Below, in pieces: positions 14,004 through 26,639 of a stretch of DNA of 64,000 bases. Within the stretch, counting starts at the first letter, position 1; each line of letters opens with the position of its first letter. The stretch covers positions 31,631,437-31,695,436 of the forward strand of contig CP141138.1 in assembly GCA_035236585.1 (NCBI GenBank). Direction: 5' to 3'. The position numbers and the translations under genes are program-made. Origin of the DNA: Warburgia ugandensis. Taxonomy: Eukaryota; Streptophyta; Magnoliopsida; Canellales; Canellaceae. Below the pieces are notes generated by a model that worked only from the letters and a program-made list of their open reading frames with translations, was not told where the DNA came from and ran no database searches.

Positions 14004-15440
14004 TCACCAACTTTGTGAGGAAGGCTTTCTTTTGCACATTAAGCTTTCTCTTTGTAGTGCAGAGCTCTCTAAGAAATTTGGCATAAGTAAAATATTCTTT
14101 ATAACATTGACTAATGGAATGTTTATTAGTATATGTTTAAACACTTCCATTATCTCATTGAAATTTGTTCCTTTCTTAACCTTGTTGAGTAATTGAGGGA
14201 ATGGGGCCTTGGGCACATGGGTGCCTCCATTATAGGCTCAGAAGGAGTAGGAGGTTTTTGTCTAATATCTTTCTCCTGTGTTTTGGCCTTTTCATTCTCC
14301 TCTTCCTTTTTCTCAGTCTATCCTACTTTGTTATTAACCTGACGGCCACTCCTAAGGGTTGTGATAGACTTGGCCTGCACATGGGGTCTTTGTGAACTAG
14401 ACCTTATTTCTAATTGGCCCTTAGGGTTAGGGATGAGATAACTAAGAAACATTCCTTTTTCTTTTTCACTTAAAGATGCATGCAACTGACCCATTTCCCT
14501 CTCTAACCTAGTGATTTTTATCAACTCTCATTTTGGGTTTGATGTAAGGCTTTAGTATTTTCATCAAAAAATTTCATGATATATTGCATATTATCCTCCA
14601 TTGATAGTTTCTATGTCTGTTGGGGTAGTTCAAAACCTAGTGGTTTTTATCGACTCTCATTTAGGGGCTGGTTGTTTTTCTCTCTTTTATTTGAATAATG
14701 CCATTGTTGAGAATTATCTATCAATGTCCAAAAGAACTCCCATGCCTCTCTCTCATCTTTTAACATGAGGGCTCCTTCACTCGCTACATCTACCATTTGT
14801 CTATTCTGAGGCGTCAATGCCTCATATAAGTATTGAACCTACTACCATTTCTCAAATATATGATGAGGGCATTTCTGTAGTAATTCATTCCACCATTCCC
14901 AACATTCGTAATATTATTCATCATCCCTTTGTTGAAAATTGAAAATTTCACGATGAAGGACATTTTTTTTATGAACAAGGAAGAATTTGTTGAGAAACTT
15001 CCTAGACAATTGATTCCATGTATTAATGGAACCTACCTCCAAGGAATTAAGTCATGAATTGGGTTTATCCTTGAGTGAGAATGGGAATAGCCAAAGCCTA
15101 ATAGCATCATTTGAAAAATTTTGGAACCTAAATGTGGCACAAATATCAAGGAACTCATTGATATGTAGATAGGGGTCTTCTTAGTCTTGAGCATAAAAGG
15201 TGGATAGTAATTAGATAACTCCTAACTTTAACTCGATTGGTCTACGTTTGTAGGAGGTAAAGCTAGGCAAGATGGGGTGTTGAGTTATAGTGGCACATAA
15301 AAATCTCTAATAGATGTACACTTGACTTCTATTGGTGGTTTGGCCATGGGAACAGGAACTTTGTTTCTTTCCCCTTGTCTTTAGGTCAAAAGGTGCTAGT
15401 TTTAAGTTTTGAGATTAGCGCCCTTGCATAGACTATCCTA
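14004..15440 (-). pseudogene. Athila-type gag remnant
   Basis: On the minus strand, in broken frames, one reads LWLFPFSLKDKPNS, TWNQLSRKFLNKFF, WWNELLQKCPHHIFEKW, MVDVASEGALMLKDEREAWE, then LEREMGQLHASLSEKEKG (about 14500-14450), ITTLRSGRQV (about 14345) and PFPQLLNKVKKGTNFNEIME (about 14200-14145). This is the order of Athila capsid proteins (Retrotrans_gag followed by the PFPQ...INIP segment before protease). Several stops show it is dead. Confidence 0.85.
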
Positions 15441-16520
15441 ATCTAAATGTCCTGACTATATGCTGACTCTAACTCTAAGTGATTGTAATTAAATCCTAGT
15501 AATCATTAATCAAGCAGTGTCTTGATTATCTTTTCTTAGTGCATAGGTGGTAGCTTCTTAGACCTAGATCTAGACAACTCCTGCTTTTTATCCAGATTAG
15601 ACTACTACTTACTAGTTAGGTTCAACATGGGTAATACAATTCTCGTGTCAAGAGGCATTTAGACCTTAACTAACATCAACGGAAGGTGTAAAAAAATTAC
15701 TTGGATTTTAAGACACCTTCTATAACAACAATGCTCAGAAGCAATTGGAGTAACAATAAATCATGTCCTTCTAAAAGGGTCCTATGAGCTCAATACCCTA
15801 AGTCTCTTTTTACTTGATTTTAATTAACGTACAAGGGCCCTTATTAGCATTAATTTCATTCCACCATAAAACAATAAATGCAATGCTCAATAAAACAAAC
15901 TAATGCCTACCTATATGCTACTTAACAAAGGGTCAAGCACCTTAATAGATGGGACATTATAACTATGCAGCCTATGCTTTGGTTATACCCGAGCTCAAGT
16001 TAGCCTTTGTTAAATAGGTGCACAACTAATGCAACAAGCAATAATTATCAATGCATGACCCTAATCTATATGAATTATACCACCAACCAAATGCAAAATT
16101 ATACTAAATGCAATTTATCTTATGAAATTAAAATTTGGGTGGGGATTGCTCATAGTGAGGGGTCCAATGATGATCAAGTGTGAGCCATAATACCCCACAC
16201 TTGCCCTATATTATTATAACCCATTTAAAAATCAAATAGTAAAGAAATCAAAATTACAAATGGGCCTCACTACAATTTCACTCAAATTCTAATCTAGGAA
16301 AGCAATGAACCCTAATCTATGTTAATGAAACCATGACCTAAAGGATTGCCACACCTCCTTTGTTAATTTTCCACACACAGAAATCAAAGAAATATGATCA
16401 ATATGAGAAAAATAGCAATAAAAACAAAAATATGATGCAAAACCATAAACTAATGCACCCTAAACCTAGACTAGAGGAAAATAATATAAAGTATGATCCA
16501 CTATACAAACCGTTGAGACT
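15441..16520 (-). other. Leader of the Athila-type element
   Basis: Non-coding region between primer site and gag. It is the part shared with 6510-7250 and, as a small piece, with 31665-31795. No long frame is open. Confidence 0.7.
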
Positions 16521-16537
16521 CCTCGATAACGGCACCA
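16521..16537 (-). promoter_or_regulatory. Primer-binding site, tRNA-Asp type
   Basis: The + strand reads cctcgataacggcacca, close to a tRNA-Asp 3' end (ccggcaacggcgcca). Athila elements usually use this primer, in line with the gag similarity. It lies 11 bases inside the LTR end. Confidence 0.75.
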
Positions 16538-16548
16538 AAAACTTGTTG

Positions 16549-18181
16549 TGATTTTAAAGTTAACTCACAAGCATATGAATCAATTGTAGTATTCTCACAA
16601 GAGGAGGTCGATCCCACAAGGAATCAAATGATTGTGATGCTAGTGATCCCTACTTCAAACTATCTAACTTAGCCAAAGTTCAAGAGATTTTTAACTTAAA
16701 CTAAGAACAAAAATCAACACATGGGATTGGAAATTTTACAAAAATTAGAAACATGTTAAAATTAAAATCTTTCCTAAAAAACACTTTCCAAAAGTAAAAC
16801 TTTCCTAAATGAAACTTCTTAAATCTATGACTTTCCTCAACTAAGAACTTTCTAAAGTGAAACCTTCCTAAAATGCTATTTTAATGATTGTCCTAAATTA
16901 ACTTTCTTAAGCATGAAATTGAGTGGCTAACTTAGGAAAACATGCATTAAACAACTACTTTCCTAATCATGCAATTTCTAAATGAAGTAATTAAACTTGG
17001 AATGGAAATTTTAACAACTAACAAGAACTTAACAACATGCCTACAAACTAATAAAGATCAATAAACAACCACTAACTAGATAACTTTCCCCATCATGAAT
17101 GACTTCAAGAACTTAGATCTCAACAATCACTCGAAACCATGCTTAAATTAATGAACAATGAAACCAATGAACTATGAAGGAATAATCAAGTTGACAAAAA
17201 TCATTCAAGCTTCAACCTCTAAAGCTTTCAAAACCATACGTTCCACTTGTGGATGGGATGCATGGTTTCATAAGTCTTTTGATTGGCTTGATTAGAAAGT
17301 TGGAACAACATTCTTATGTTAACCATCAAACCATAGAAGTAACAAGCAAACAAAACAACCTTGTTAGCGTTCATCAATTAAAAGTATTCCATCAATGATA
17401 AAACAAATATTGCATATGATTGATTACATGAAGGATGTGTTCCACTTTTGATGAGTATGCACCACTCTTTCTCCCAACTTAAATTCAAAATCAAATCCTA
17501 ACAATGGTTCCTCCTCTAACAAGCTTGAGATTCAAGGGAAAATCTTATGGAATATAATGGCAACACTCAAGAAAAACTAAGGAAAACAATGATGGAATTC
17601 AAGGAAACTAAAAGAGAACTAGAAGGCAATGCAAAGCAAAGTGAAAGATTAGATTCAAGGTGACCTCCCTCAACTTAAGTGGCTCGAATTCCTTAGCTTA
17701 TCACCTTCTCTCATGGGTTATATGGCTAAGGTGGCTTGAATGGTTCCCATGCAAAGGTAGTGCAAATGTATGGCTTGCTTCATTGGTCCACTTTGGCTAC
17801 ATTTGGCTCCTTTGATTGCATCCATTGTTTGTCCTAAGGATGATCTTGAGCTTTGGTTTTATTTTGGACTAATGATTCTTAGATTTGACTAAATCTTTTG
17901 ATCTTGAACTTCAATTTTCATCTTGATCTATCTCGGCCATCAGATCACCATCTCAATTCTTAGAAAAAGTAAAACCCTCTAATTAAATCATAGAAAAATA
18001 TGACTAATTAGATAATTACCTTAGATTAGTCTATGGACCTACAAAATATTAGAATTTTGAGTCATTTTATCAAAAATACATGTGTTATGAATTTTAGTAA
18101 AAAAACCCCAATTTATGCCCAAAAGTTGTAACAAATGGGTGACTAAAAGGGTGGTTTTTATGTAGAATTAGGCACTTATCA
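16549..18181 (-). repeat. 5' LTR of the RT-less Athila-type element
   Basis: Ends TGATTTTAAAG (16549) and GCACTTATCA (18181); length 1633 bp. Next to the primer site, so it is the 5' LTR on the minus strand. It holds 17538-17660 as extra sequence relative to the 3' LTR. Confidence 0.88.
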
Positions 18182-19291
18182 AGGAGAGAGACAAAAAACG
18201 AGAAATCTACAATTAGTTTTCATCTTGGAATTTCAAAAAAGAGTGGTTAAAATCATTCCACATTTAAGACCATTCTAAAGCAACTAATGAGAAGCTATTT
18301 GATTTAAGATTGACTAATAGGAAGAAGCCATGCATGAAAGAGAAGACTAAGCCATGATTGGAGGAAAAATTTTGGGTAGGCTGCACACCATTTTTCAAGG
18401 AGGAGAAAACATATTCTTCTTAGGTGTAAAACATATTTTCACTTAAATATCATTAGTTGGAGATAGAAATGGTGGGTGGAGGAGAAAATAAAGAAATAGA
18501 ATTAGTTTAGATAAGAAAATCTCAATGGAATCCTAGCCGTTCACCTTAAGGTATTGCCAATCTAACTGAAAAGAAGAAAAGAAGCATTAAACTACATCCT
18601 ATTTGTGGGAGACCTTAAGAGATCTCTATCATTCATCCTATTTATGAAGCATGATCCAATGGAGGAGATAAAGAGCATGTATATAAATATGAAACGCTAG
18701 CCACCTTGCCGTTATTGAAAAGTTGAATCAAAACCCTACGTAAGAACGATTGCCACCACTCATTTCAATCTAATAGCTTGCACCATTTCAGATTTTTTGA
18801 ACTCCAAACAACAAAAAAGTCATTTCACACCTCCCCCTCTCTTTATAATCTCTTTTGGTTGCTTAAATTATCACCATCCATCCTTCCTTCAACTCATATG
18901 ATTTTCACTCTCCATTCCCCAAGGCTTTCCAAAAATCTAAATATGGGGGATTATTCATTCCATTCTGGACTTCTCCATTCACTTGTTCTACAGCTTAGAA
19001 GAGAGGAAGAAAGAGGGAAAAACCAAGATGAGTTTCCAACCCTAGAGGAGCACATGAAGTGATCAAACACCAAGGGAGATCATCCCAGGGGGAGGAACAT
19101 CCAAGGAGAAGAGAAGAGGTAAGAAAGGCTCATTTCATTCTTTCATCGTACCTCAAACCATTCCATCTTTTTATTATATTTTTTCACACATCATCTCACC
19201 TTCAAAACCATGCCCCTATCCCTCCATCCCATCTTCTATCACTCACCAAAAGATCTATTTAAAACTTATTCTTTAACACATTCATTCATTC
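18182..19291. other. Unclassified sequence left of the solo LTR, with a TATA-like box
   Basis: It contains tatataaata at 18680-18689 followed by a C/A-rich stretch with short open frames at 18778-19262. None of these looks like a known protein. The segment and the one resuming at 22725 were continuous before the solo LTR inserted. It may be an Athila-like LTR in + orientation, but only weak resemblance supports this. Confidence 0.4.
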
Positions 19292-22200
19292 TATAATAAG
19301 CCCAAAATTTTATGAATTTCTTTGCACTATTAAATGTAAATTAAAAACATAGAAAATAGAACTAGGATATGAAATTCCAATAAATTTATATTTTTATGAA
19401 ACTAAATTCAGGAATTGAAACATAAATATTTAAATTCTGCTCAAAAAATGGAATCCAACAACACAAAGAACACTTAAAACGGAGTTCAGATGAGAAAGTT
19501 ATGAGAGTTTGAAGTATATGGGTATTTTTAGTAATTAAAAGACATAAATAAATAAAAATCAGAAAACATATTGGGTCATTTGGATAACGACACCCCTCCT
19601 TCTCTACATCTACACTGCGTTTGTAGTAGGCACTCCGCCACCCACCTCTGGTCACCATTTGCGCCGCTGGGAAAATTTTCAACCGCAATGTTGCCACAAA
19701 GACGGCCACCACCCTATAAAGCTCCCTCTCCCCTCTTCTCCCATTGCACCCCATATTTCCTTCTCCCTTTTTCTTCTCCTCTTCCTCGTGCCACCAATTT
19801 CTCCATTTTTTTCAGTAATGGTGAACACAAGCACGAACTAGATCTTGACAACAATCACCCAAATGGCAATGGATCGAAGATCAAACACCACCATTGGATT
19901 CCTTGTGAAGAGAGTATTAAAAGCCCTTAGAAATTTTCTAAACCAAAGCTAGTTTCATTACAGGTTAGGTTGAAGTTTCAATTCCTATGACATTGAGTTT
20001 TTTAGTGAACCTCTGATGAGAAAATCTTGTTTTCTAGAATTAAATGAATGCGGAATAACTCCAAACTTGATAAGAGTGAAGGTAAGAACTCGATCTACAA
20101 ATCATTTTCATCAGGAGTCAATCTGACTTAAAAATCATCATTGACAACAACTGCACTAGTCACCATCTCTGGCAACAGCCAATCACACCGGTGACCTCAT
20201 TTTTTTTGCATCCTGGATCCAGAATTTCAATATAGACCGTTAAACACACCTAAAACACAAATTTCTACTTCTTAGAGCTATACAACTCTTATTTATGTTT
20301 GAGATGGTCCATTGGATTCGTCTCAACGATGCAATACTAATTATATAATAAAATTTAGTATCAGAAACCAATTTAGATTGATCAAATGGTAGAAACTATG
20401 CACATTACATAGATCTATAAGATCAAGATGATTAGACACTAAGAAATGATCAATTAGACAATTTAGTATAACATTAAAAGTAATTGCAGGATTTGATCAC
20501 ATAAACATGGTAGAATTTGTGATCTAAGACATTGATTTAGATAAAAATTGTGGATCTGACAGATCAAAGTTAGATCTGACTGTTAGATCGTTACACAAAC
20601 TGTAGATGAGTAATCAAATCATGTGAGGTAATGAAATTTAGTCTAATTAAGTATTATTAATTATAAATTGAACAATTAAATAGTTAGACCTACCTTAAAC
20701 ACTAAGATAGATTAGAATTGACAGAGATGGTGGTTAGAAACCCTAAATTTGACTAGACGAAAGCTAATCTAACCATCAAATTAATAAATCAAGTGTATGT
20801 AAAAGACTGATTAATGAAGTATAATAGATAACAATTGATCGAGACTCATCAATAATGAGAATCAAATAATAAAAAAACCATAAAGAACTATAATTCTGAT
20901 CAAGAAGGATCAGATGCAACGGCATCGAAGGTTATGATTATCAATAATAAAATAAATCAAAAGTATTATTAAAAGATAGGAAATAACCATCTATTGTGTA
21001 TGAAATTTGACAGATGTGCCCTATTACACTGACAGTAAGGACATCTTGAAGAGATTGAGTACTCATCACAAGGTAGGTGGAATTTTTAGAATGCATTTTC
21101 TAAATTTCAAAATGTGTTTTCTAAACATAATATTGCTTGATAATGTGATATTGATTGAGTTAAAATTGTTCATGATATAGATTAAGTGGCAAATTAATAT
21201 GCTTTCTATGTTTATAATGTGCAATGATATTAATTTGAATGATGTATTGATCTTATACTTGAAATTGTGCAAATATTAGTTGAATAGTATAATCTGAATT
21301 TATATTATTATTTGTATTTTCATGAAAGTATCTTTTGGTACATGGGTACCAAAGTCACTATTTGTCAATTTGTGAAACTTGTTTGATTAATTATATCCTT
21401 TGTGTACGATCACCCAATAAGTGAGGATGTTGATATTGTTATGAAATTTCTTATTTACCCAGGCAAATTGCCTGCTATAATTATTCTTATCTTACATCCG
21501 GTTATGGAGACCCGAGAGTTTTGTTTTCAGTAGGAATAGGCCTGGAGATGCTATGTTAGGAGGGTAAGAGGATTGGCCATTCGCCCTTCCAAATTGTTGT
21601 GATATGGATAACATGCTCATAGCAAGGCAAAATGTCGAGTGGGGCAATTATGGGAAGGCCACCACAGTGACAGTCTGTCTCCCCATATAGACATGACGTA
21701 AAGGATTTTCTATTGTGGTATCAGCATAGTATAATACAGTTATCTAGGTGCATTGTTATGGATTGAGACTATAATGCATAGTAGTCCTTATATTTTATGC
21801 ACTATGGTACTGACGTGATGATATGCCTTATGAGACAGCATGATGATATGCCTGGTATGAGCTCATTACCGATATGTGATATGATGTTATTGTATTACCA
21901 GCAGAGGCTAGTTGATTATGGACCCCATATGGTGAGGGGTATGGATATTATATGTTGATATACCAGCAGAGGCTGTAGGATTATGGACCCCATAAGATGA
22001 GGGGTATGGATATTGGACCCAGTATAGTCTGGGAATGGACATTATGATATTATTATTGACGACATTCATAATTTTGTATGACTTTTAACAATTTTAACAT
22101 GTATAGTATATATATATATATTATTAAGGGAGTACTTTTATAAAAGTTTTCTCATGGGTAAAATACATGGTAGATTTACCATGCAGAGTATGGTTCATGG

Positions 22201-22724
22201 TAATTGGATGATTTCATGAAAAATGATGGTTATGGACATGTGAATTAACAACTGATTATTGAATTATAAATCATCTTTTAAGTTTCATGTATATCTTAAT
22301 TCCCCTACCAAGTATAGTTTGCTAAGATATTGTAAATGTTTCATGTTTACAATATCTCAGATACAAATAGACAAGAGAAGATGGACGCAACAAAGGGATA
22401 CCAGCAACCATACTTTTGTACTCAGGTATACACTTTATTAAAGTTTTTGTATTGTGTAGTTAGCTATTTGGGTTGTGGACTTTGGACATTTAATATATGC
22501 TTTAGGGGTTGCATAAGTGAATCACTTGATGGGTAATATTTTCAATAAATGAAGTTCTATTTTATAAACAAGCTATATATATTTATGTATAGTATGAGAG
22601 TAAAGTGACATCCAGGCCTTTGAAAATGAATTTCAAAGAAAATGTTTTTCATTGTTTTATATTTTTTAATATTTTGTGGACCATCTTTTGAACATAAATG
22701 CGAAAAAGTGTTTGAGGTGTTACA
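19292..22724 (+). mobile_element. Solo LTR of a Ty3/gypsy (Tekay-like chromovirus) element, 3.4 kb
   Basis: The 5-bp sequence CATTC occurs directly before (19287-19291) and after (22725-22729), a perfect target duplication. The right end GAGGTGTTACA matches the inverted form of the LTR start TGTGACACCTC at 36313. The left end is TATAATAAG, a likely change from TGTAATA. No gag-pol lies between, and no second LTR is found, so internal sequence was lost by LTR-LTR recombination. It holds a two-copy repeat of about 60 bp at 21898-22020 and short spurious frames at 19571-19930. Confidence 0.82.
21898..22020. repeat. Two-copy tandem repeat of about 60-64 bp inside the solo LTR
   Basis: Both copies contain accagcagaggct, gattatggaccccata and gaggggtatggatatt. 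Minisatellites are common in long gypsy LTRs. Confidence 0.85.
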
Positions 22725-25700
22725 CATTCATCCTTTTCATTCCCTTATTTTAAATCATTTTTACTCGATTTTCTGACCTTTCTCCACTATTTTATTTTTA
22801 CTTTTTTATACTTATTATTTTGCACTAAAAATTCATGGATTAAGCTCTTAATCCCATAATTGACATGCCCACAAAATTTTATAATAAAATAAATCGATCT
22901 CTAACCCCTTCTTTGATTCATGCCTTTTTACACCAAATTTTAGTTCATTATCACACCTTAATTTTTTTCCATCTTATTTTATTTTTCTAAAATTTTCTTT
23001 TCACCTCCTAGATATGAAAATCATGGCCTTGCACTTTCATCCTATTCTCTATTATTCCATTCATTCTTCTCTCTAAGATTTTTTCCAATTTGGATGCCTT
23101 TCCAAATCTTTCTCTCATTATTACATGCATAAAACATGTGTTTTTGGATGTAAAATCTCTCATGTGGATTGGGGATATTAGGAAACACCCTAGGCTCTTG
23201 TTGAGTGACACAACAAGATCAAGGCATTGTTTGGATGATGCAAAGTTTGGCAATAGTGCGGATCAAAAGGTTGTAAGGCGGTTGTTGGCAAGGGACATGG
23301 TGAATATCAATGAATTCTTTGATTTTCATAGGCATTAGTTGTTATTTTATTTTCTTTCAGTTATAATTGCTCTTTGTAATTATTTCTATTAGTGAAATAA
23401 AGCTTTTCTTTTATTGTTAGTAAGTTCCTTACTTTATGCTTATGCTATCCATGCTTTTGTTAGTTGTTAGATATAATTTATTTTTATTTATGCTTGTTTA
23501 TTAATTAGTTTGTCTAGTCATTAGAATGAAAATGTGTTAGAATAGGTATTTTAAGATTAAATAATTCTAGGTTAAAAAGTTCACAAACATTAATTATTAG
23601 ATTTTTAGCACTCTTGTTAAATGCTTTGTGATTGCTTGTGAAGAAGGATACTTGGTATGGTAAAAAGAGAGTGATACATGAGAATCTTTGATAGCTTGTG
23701 CCCTAAGAAGAAAGCAATCCTTTGGATAATTGTATTACTATGCTAGAAAATTAGCATTAGGAAAAATATAAAAAGTGAGCCTTAAAAGACATGTTTTTTG
23801 TGTTTTTAAAGTTATTAAAATTTTATTAACATGTGTGTGTAAAACTATAGATATCTTAATCTAAGAATATTTGGTTTCTAATATATTGGATCTTTAATTC
23901 CTAGACTTATGTTTAATTTTTATCATTTTATGTGATTTCTGTGATTTTTAGTATTCTAGGTATTTAATTTAATTAAATAAATTGTTTAGCAAGGTTAAAG
24001 TAGTTAAAATAGATCTTTTAATTAAAATTTGTTTATTAATAGAGTCTATGTTGATTGACCTGTATTTGCCATGTCTATGCTATAACGAACCTATGCACTT
24101 GCAATTATATTTAAAACACATATCAACCAAATTGCGCAACAATGTCTGTTAAGCTTTTTCAATGAAATTCAACAATTTAAACTTTGATTTCTCACTAAAA
24201 ACTAATAAAAAACTCTTCTTAGCACAAATTGGAACATAGTCAATGCTTTGTATCAGTAAAAAGATAATAAATTAAAGAAAATTTTAAGTTTAAATCATAA
24301 GCAAAATAATGTTACTATTCACACAAATAGTGATGAGTAGCAAATTTTAAACTCTTTGTTTGATGCCTTCTAAATTAAAATTAGAAATCTAAGACAAGGG
24401 TCTTCTTCTTCTCAATATCTTCTATCTAACATGTCAATTTTGGAGATTTTTGTTAATTAACAAAGCGAAAAGTCATATGCAAAGTTATCTTGTTCACCAT
24501 CATTCATTTGCTAGATGGGTAGTAACAAAATTTTGAGAAAACTAACTGGGTAATAGAATGGTACTTTTGCAAAGCTCACGAAAACTTAATGAAAAATTTG
24601 TAAAACTAAAAAAACATTTTATTTTTTTTTTGCAAAAATGCCAAAATGTAATGGCATTTTTGCAACAAAAAAAAAAACCCTTAAAATAGAGTAATGTAAA
24701 AACAACATAAAAATAACTAATTAGTAATAAAAAAAATTATATTTAAATTACTATATTAGCCATTAATGTATTAAAGATATTATGCCAATTAATATTTTCT
24801 GTGTTTCCATTCTAGGTACCTAGACAAAGTTGATACCATTCTATTAAGATTCAGTTCTTTTAAATGAAAACTAATATTGTATAGCAAATTCCAATTGAAT
24901 AACCCATATCCTAATTTTCTGTCTGGTTTCTCTCAGCTTTATGATTCCTGGTGTACTGTTTAGAGAACGGTATACTTTTGTCCCAAGAACTATTTACTTA
25001 TAACACTTTAATCCTTAATGTTTCAAAAAAATAATTTAGTCTCGGGAACTATTGGTTTCAATTTACTCATTTTGTTAATTTTTGGTTAGCCCAATTAATG
25101 ATTGGGCTTCGTAAGCAATAGTTTTTTAGTTTTTATTATTTTCTTTCACCTAAAAGCAATATTTATAGGGACTTTACGTCTTTTTCTTCTTCTTCTTCTC
25201 ATAATCATCAACACTCTTCATAGATCTACTCCTAAAACATTTTTGGTGCCAGAGATCTTGCAACTCAATCTCCAACATCTATATAAAAAACTTCTTCTGC
25301 CTTGGGCTTCTCTACCCTAATGGTAGGCTTCATCTTCTTGAACTTGAATGAAGATCCAATAAGACTTCATCATTTGAATCATCTTATCTAGCAATTACTT
25401 TCAGTTTTCTCTTACCCTTATTCTTTTTCTTCCTCACCAATTTTCATGTTTGATTATTTTTGTTCCTAATGCTTCAATCATATGGTTTTCAACCCAGAAA
25501 CTAAAGCCTTCATACACACTCAAAAAAGTCAATGCACATAAAAGCAAACATAAGAGTAAGAGAAATCCAGAAAAGGAAATATCAAATCAATTTGTTTTAC
25601 AACTTCCACCAAAATAACTTCTTTCCACCAGAACAAATTTGGGAAACAAAAATAGGAAAATAGCCAAAATGAATAAAACAACAAAAACAAAGGGCGATTT

Positions 25701-26152
25701 CTTTTGAGCTTTTAGGGTAACATGTAAATAGAGATGTGAAAGAACAACACTTAGTATTGATTGAAGATCTATAGCAACAATGGTAATGACTGTGAATAAC
25801 TTTCTCTACACCTTCAAGCGATATAGTAGTAACATTGAGACAAGAACTTTGGTGATGTTTTTTTGGTTAGGCGATTGCTTATGTGAAGAAAGAATGTCAA
25901 AGAGAAAATGGGTTTCTTTAATATATTTCATTTCTTCCTTTGTTATTTTTCTTCATTTAGAAGAAAACCAAATCACAAAATCCAAACAGGTCTTCATCAA
26001 GCAGCAGTGAAAATGAAAACCAAATTTTAATAGCTTTTGCACAGATCCAACCCCAAAATCTCATTTGGGTCCAAAGATTGAGAATGTGGGTCCTGTTAAA
26101 AGAAGATCAAATGGGTGAGATATTTTCAGCTAGTTCTATATAGACATTGGAT
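22725..26152. other. Non-coding sequence between solo LTR and RTE LINE
   Basis: AT-rich, with no recognisable coding region. The part 24060-24125 (tatgctataacgaacctatgc then ttaaaacacatatca) looks to me like an Athila LTR end, with weak confidence. A foldback is listed separately at 24621. The part nearest 26152 would be the distal upstream region of the reductase gene. Confidence 0.45.
24621..24677. repeat. Small foldback: 13-bp perfect stem, 8-nt loop, flanked by T and A runs
   Basis: The arms are tgcaaaaatgcca (24631-24643) and tggcatttttgca (24652-24664). The preceding T run and following A run extend the stem with a small bulge. It could be a tiny MITE relic or chance structure; no target duplication was established. 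Confidence 0.7.
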
Positions 26153-26242
26153 ATTGAGTTGTAGGATAACTCTGCTAATGCTGGTCCCAACCTTTGATGA
26201 AAAAGGAAGAGGGTCTTGCGTCAGGTGCTAGCTAGCAAGGAA

Positions 26243-26340
26243 GAAGTTGAAGATGATTTTGTTATTTCTTTCCTACTTGCAAATGAATATGCATTTGTAT
26301 ATCAATTTGTAAGTAAGAAATGAAAATCATCTCCAACTTC
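26243..26340 (+). repeat. Hairpin unit in the 5' leader of the older RTE LINE
   Basis: Arms gaagttgaagatgatttt and aaaatcatctccaacttc lie at the two ends of a 98-nt stretch whose centre also pairs partly (tatttctttcctac with gtaagtaagaaatg). It corresponds to one unit of the pair in the younger LINE. Confidence 0.82.
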
Positions 26341-26639
26341 TTAAAAGCATGGCAACCCTAACATGATAGACATTCCCTCAAGCTAGGGTGTTCCTCATAA
26401 GCAACGTGCTGCATCCGATCCTAGGTGAGGTGAAAAATGGGCAAGGGTTGTTAGGCATTCCCTTAGAAGCGATGAGCTACATCAGATCTTGGGTGTAGTA
26501 GAATATGGGAAAGGGCTACTAGGGCATCCCCTCAGAAGCGATGTACTGCATTAAAACCTAGGTGAAATGAAAAGTGAACATGGGTTCATGCCATGGAGGT
26601 CGAGAAGTGTGCAGATAAATAAGATATCTCAAGAGCATA

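Larger units (their letters stand above)
10197..18181 (-). mobile_element. RT-less Athila-type (Ty3/gypsy) retrotransposon with gag and protease remnants (TR-GAG/LARD-like)
   Basis: Two direct LTRs (10197-11664 and 16549-18181) flank a 4.9-kb interior. A tRNA-Asp-like primer site adjoins the right LTR and a G-rich polypurine tract adjoins the left one, so the element reads on the minus strand. Gag and protease remnants are recognisable at about 15440-13680. No RT, RNase H or integrase can be seen in the remaining 2 kb before the 3' LTR. LTRs differ by many substitutions, so insertion is old. No matching 5-bp target duplication is evident (TGTAA at left, AGGAG at right). Confidence 0.85.

Noticed and set aside
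10197..18181. 5-bp target duplication for the RT-less Athila-type element
   Set aside because: TGTAA on the left and AGGAG on the right do not match; either a flank was rearranged or the boundary changed.
19571..19930. 119-codon + strand frame with an N-terminal region rich in His and Pro
   Set aside because: Falls inside the solo gypsy LTR, in its GC-richer part; no family recognised and overlapping frames exist on the other strand.
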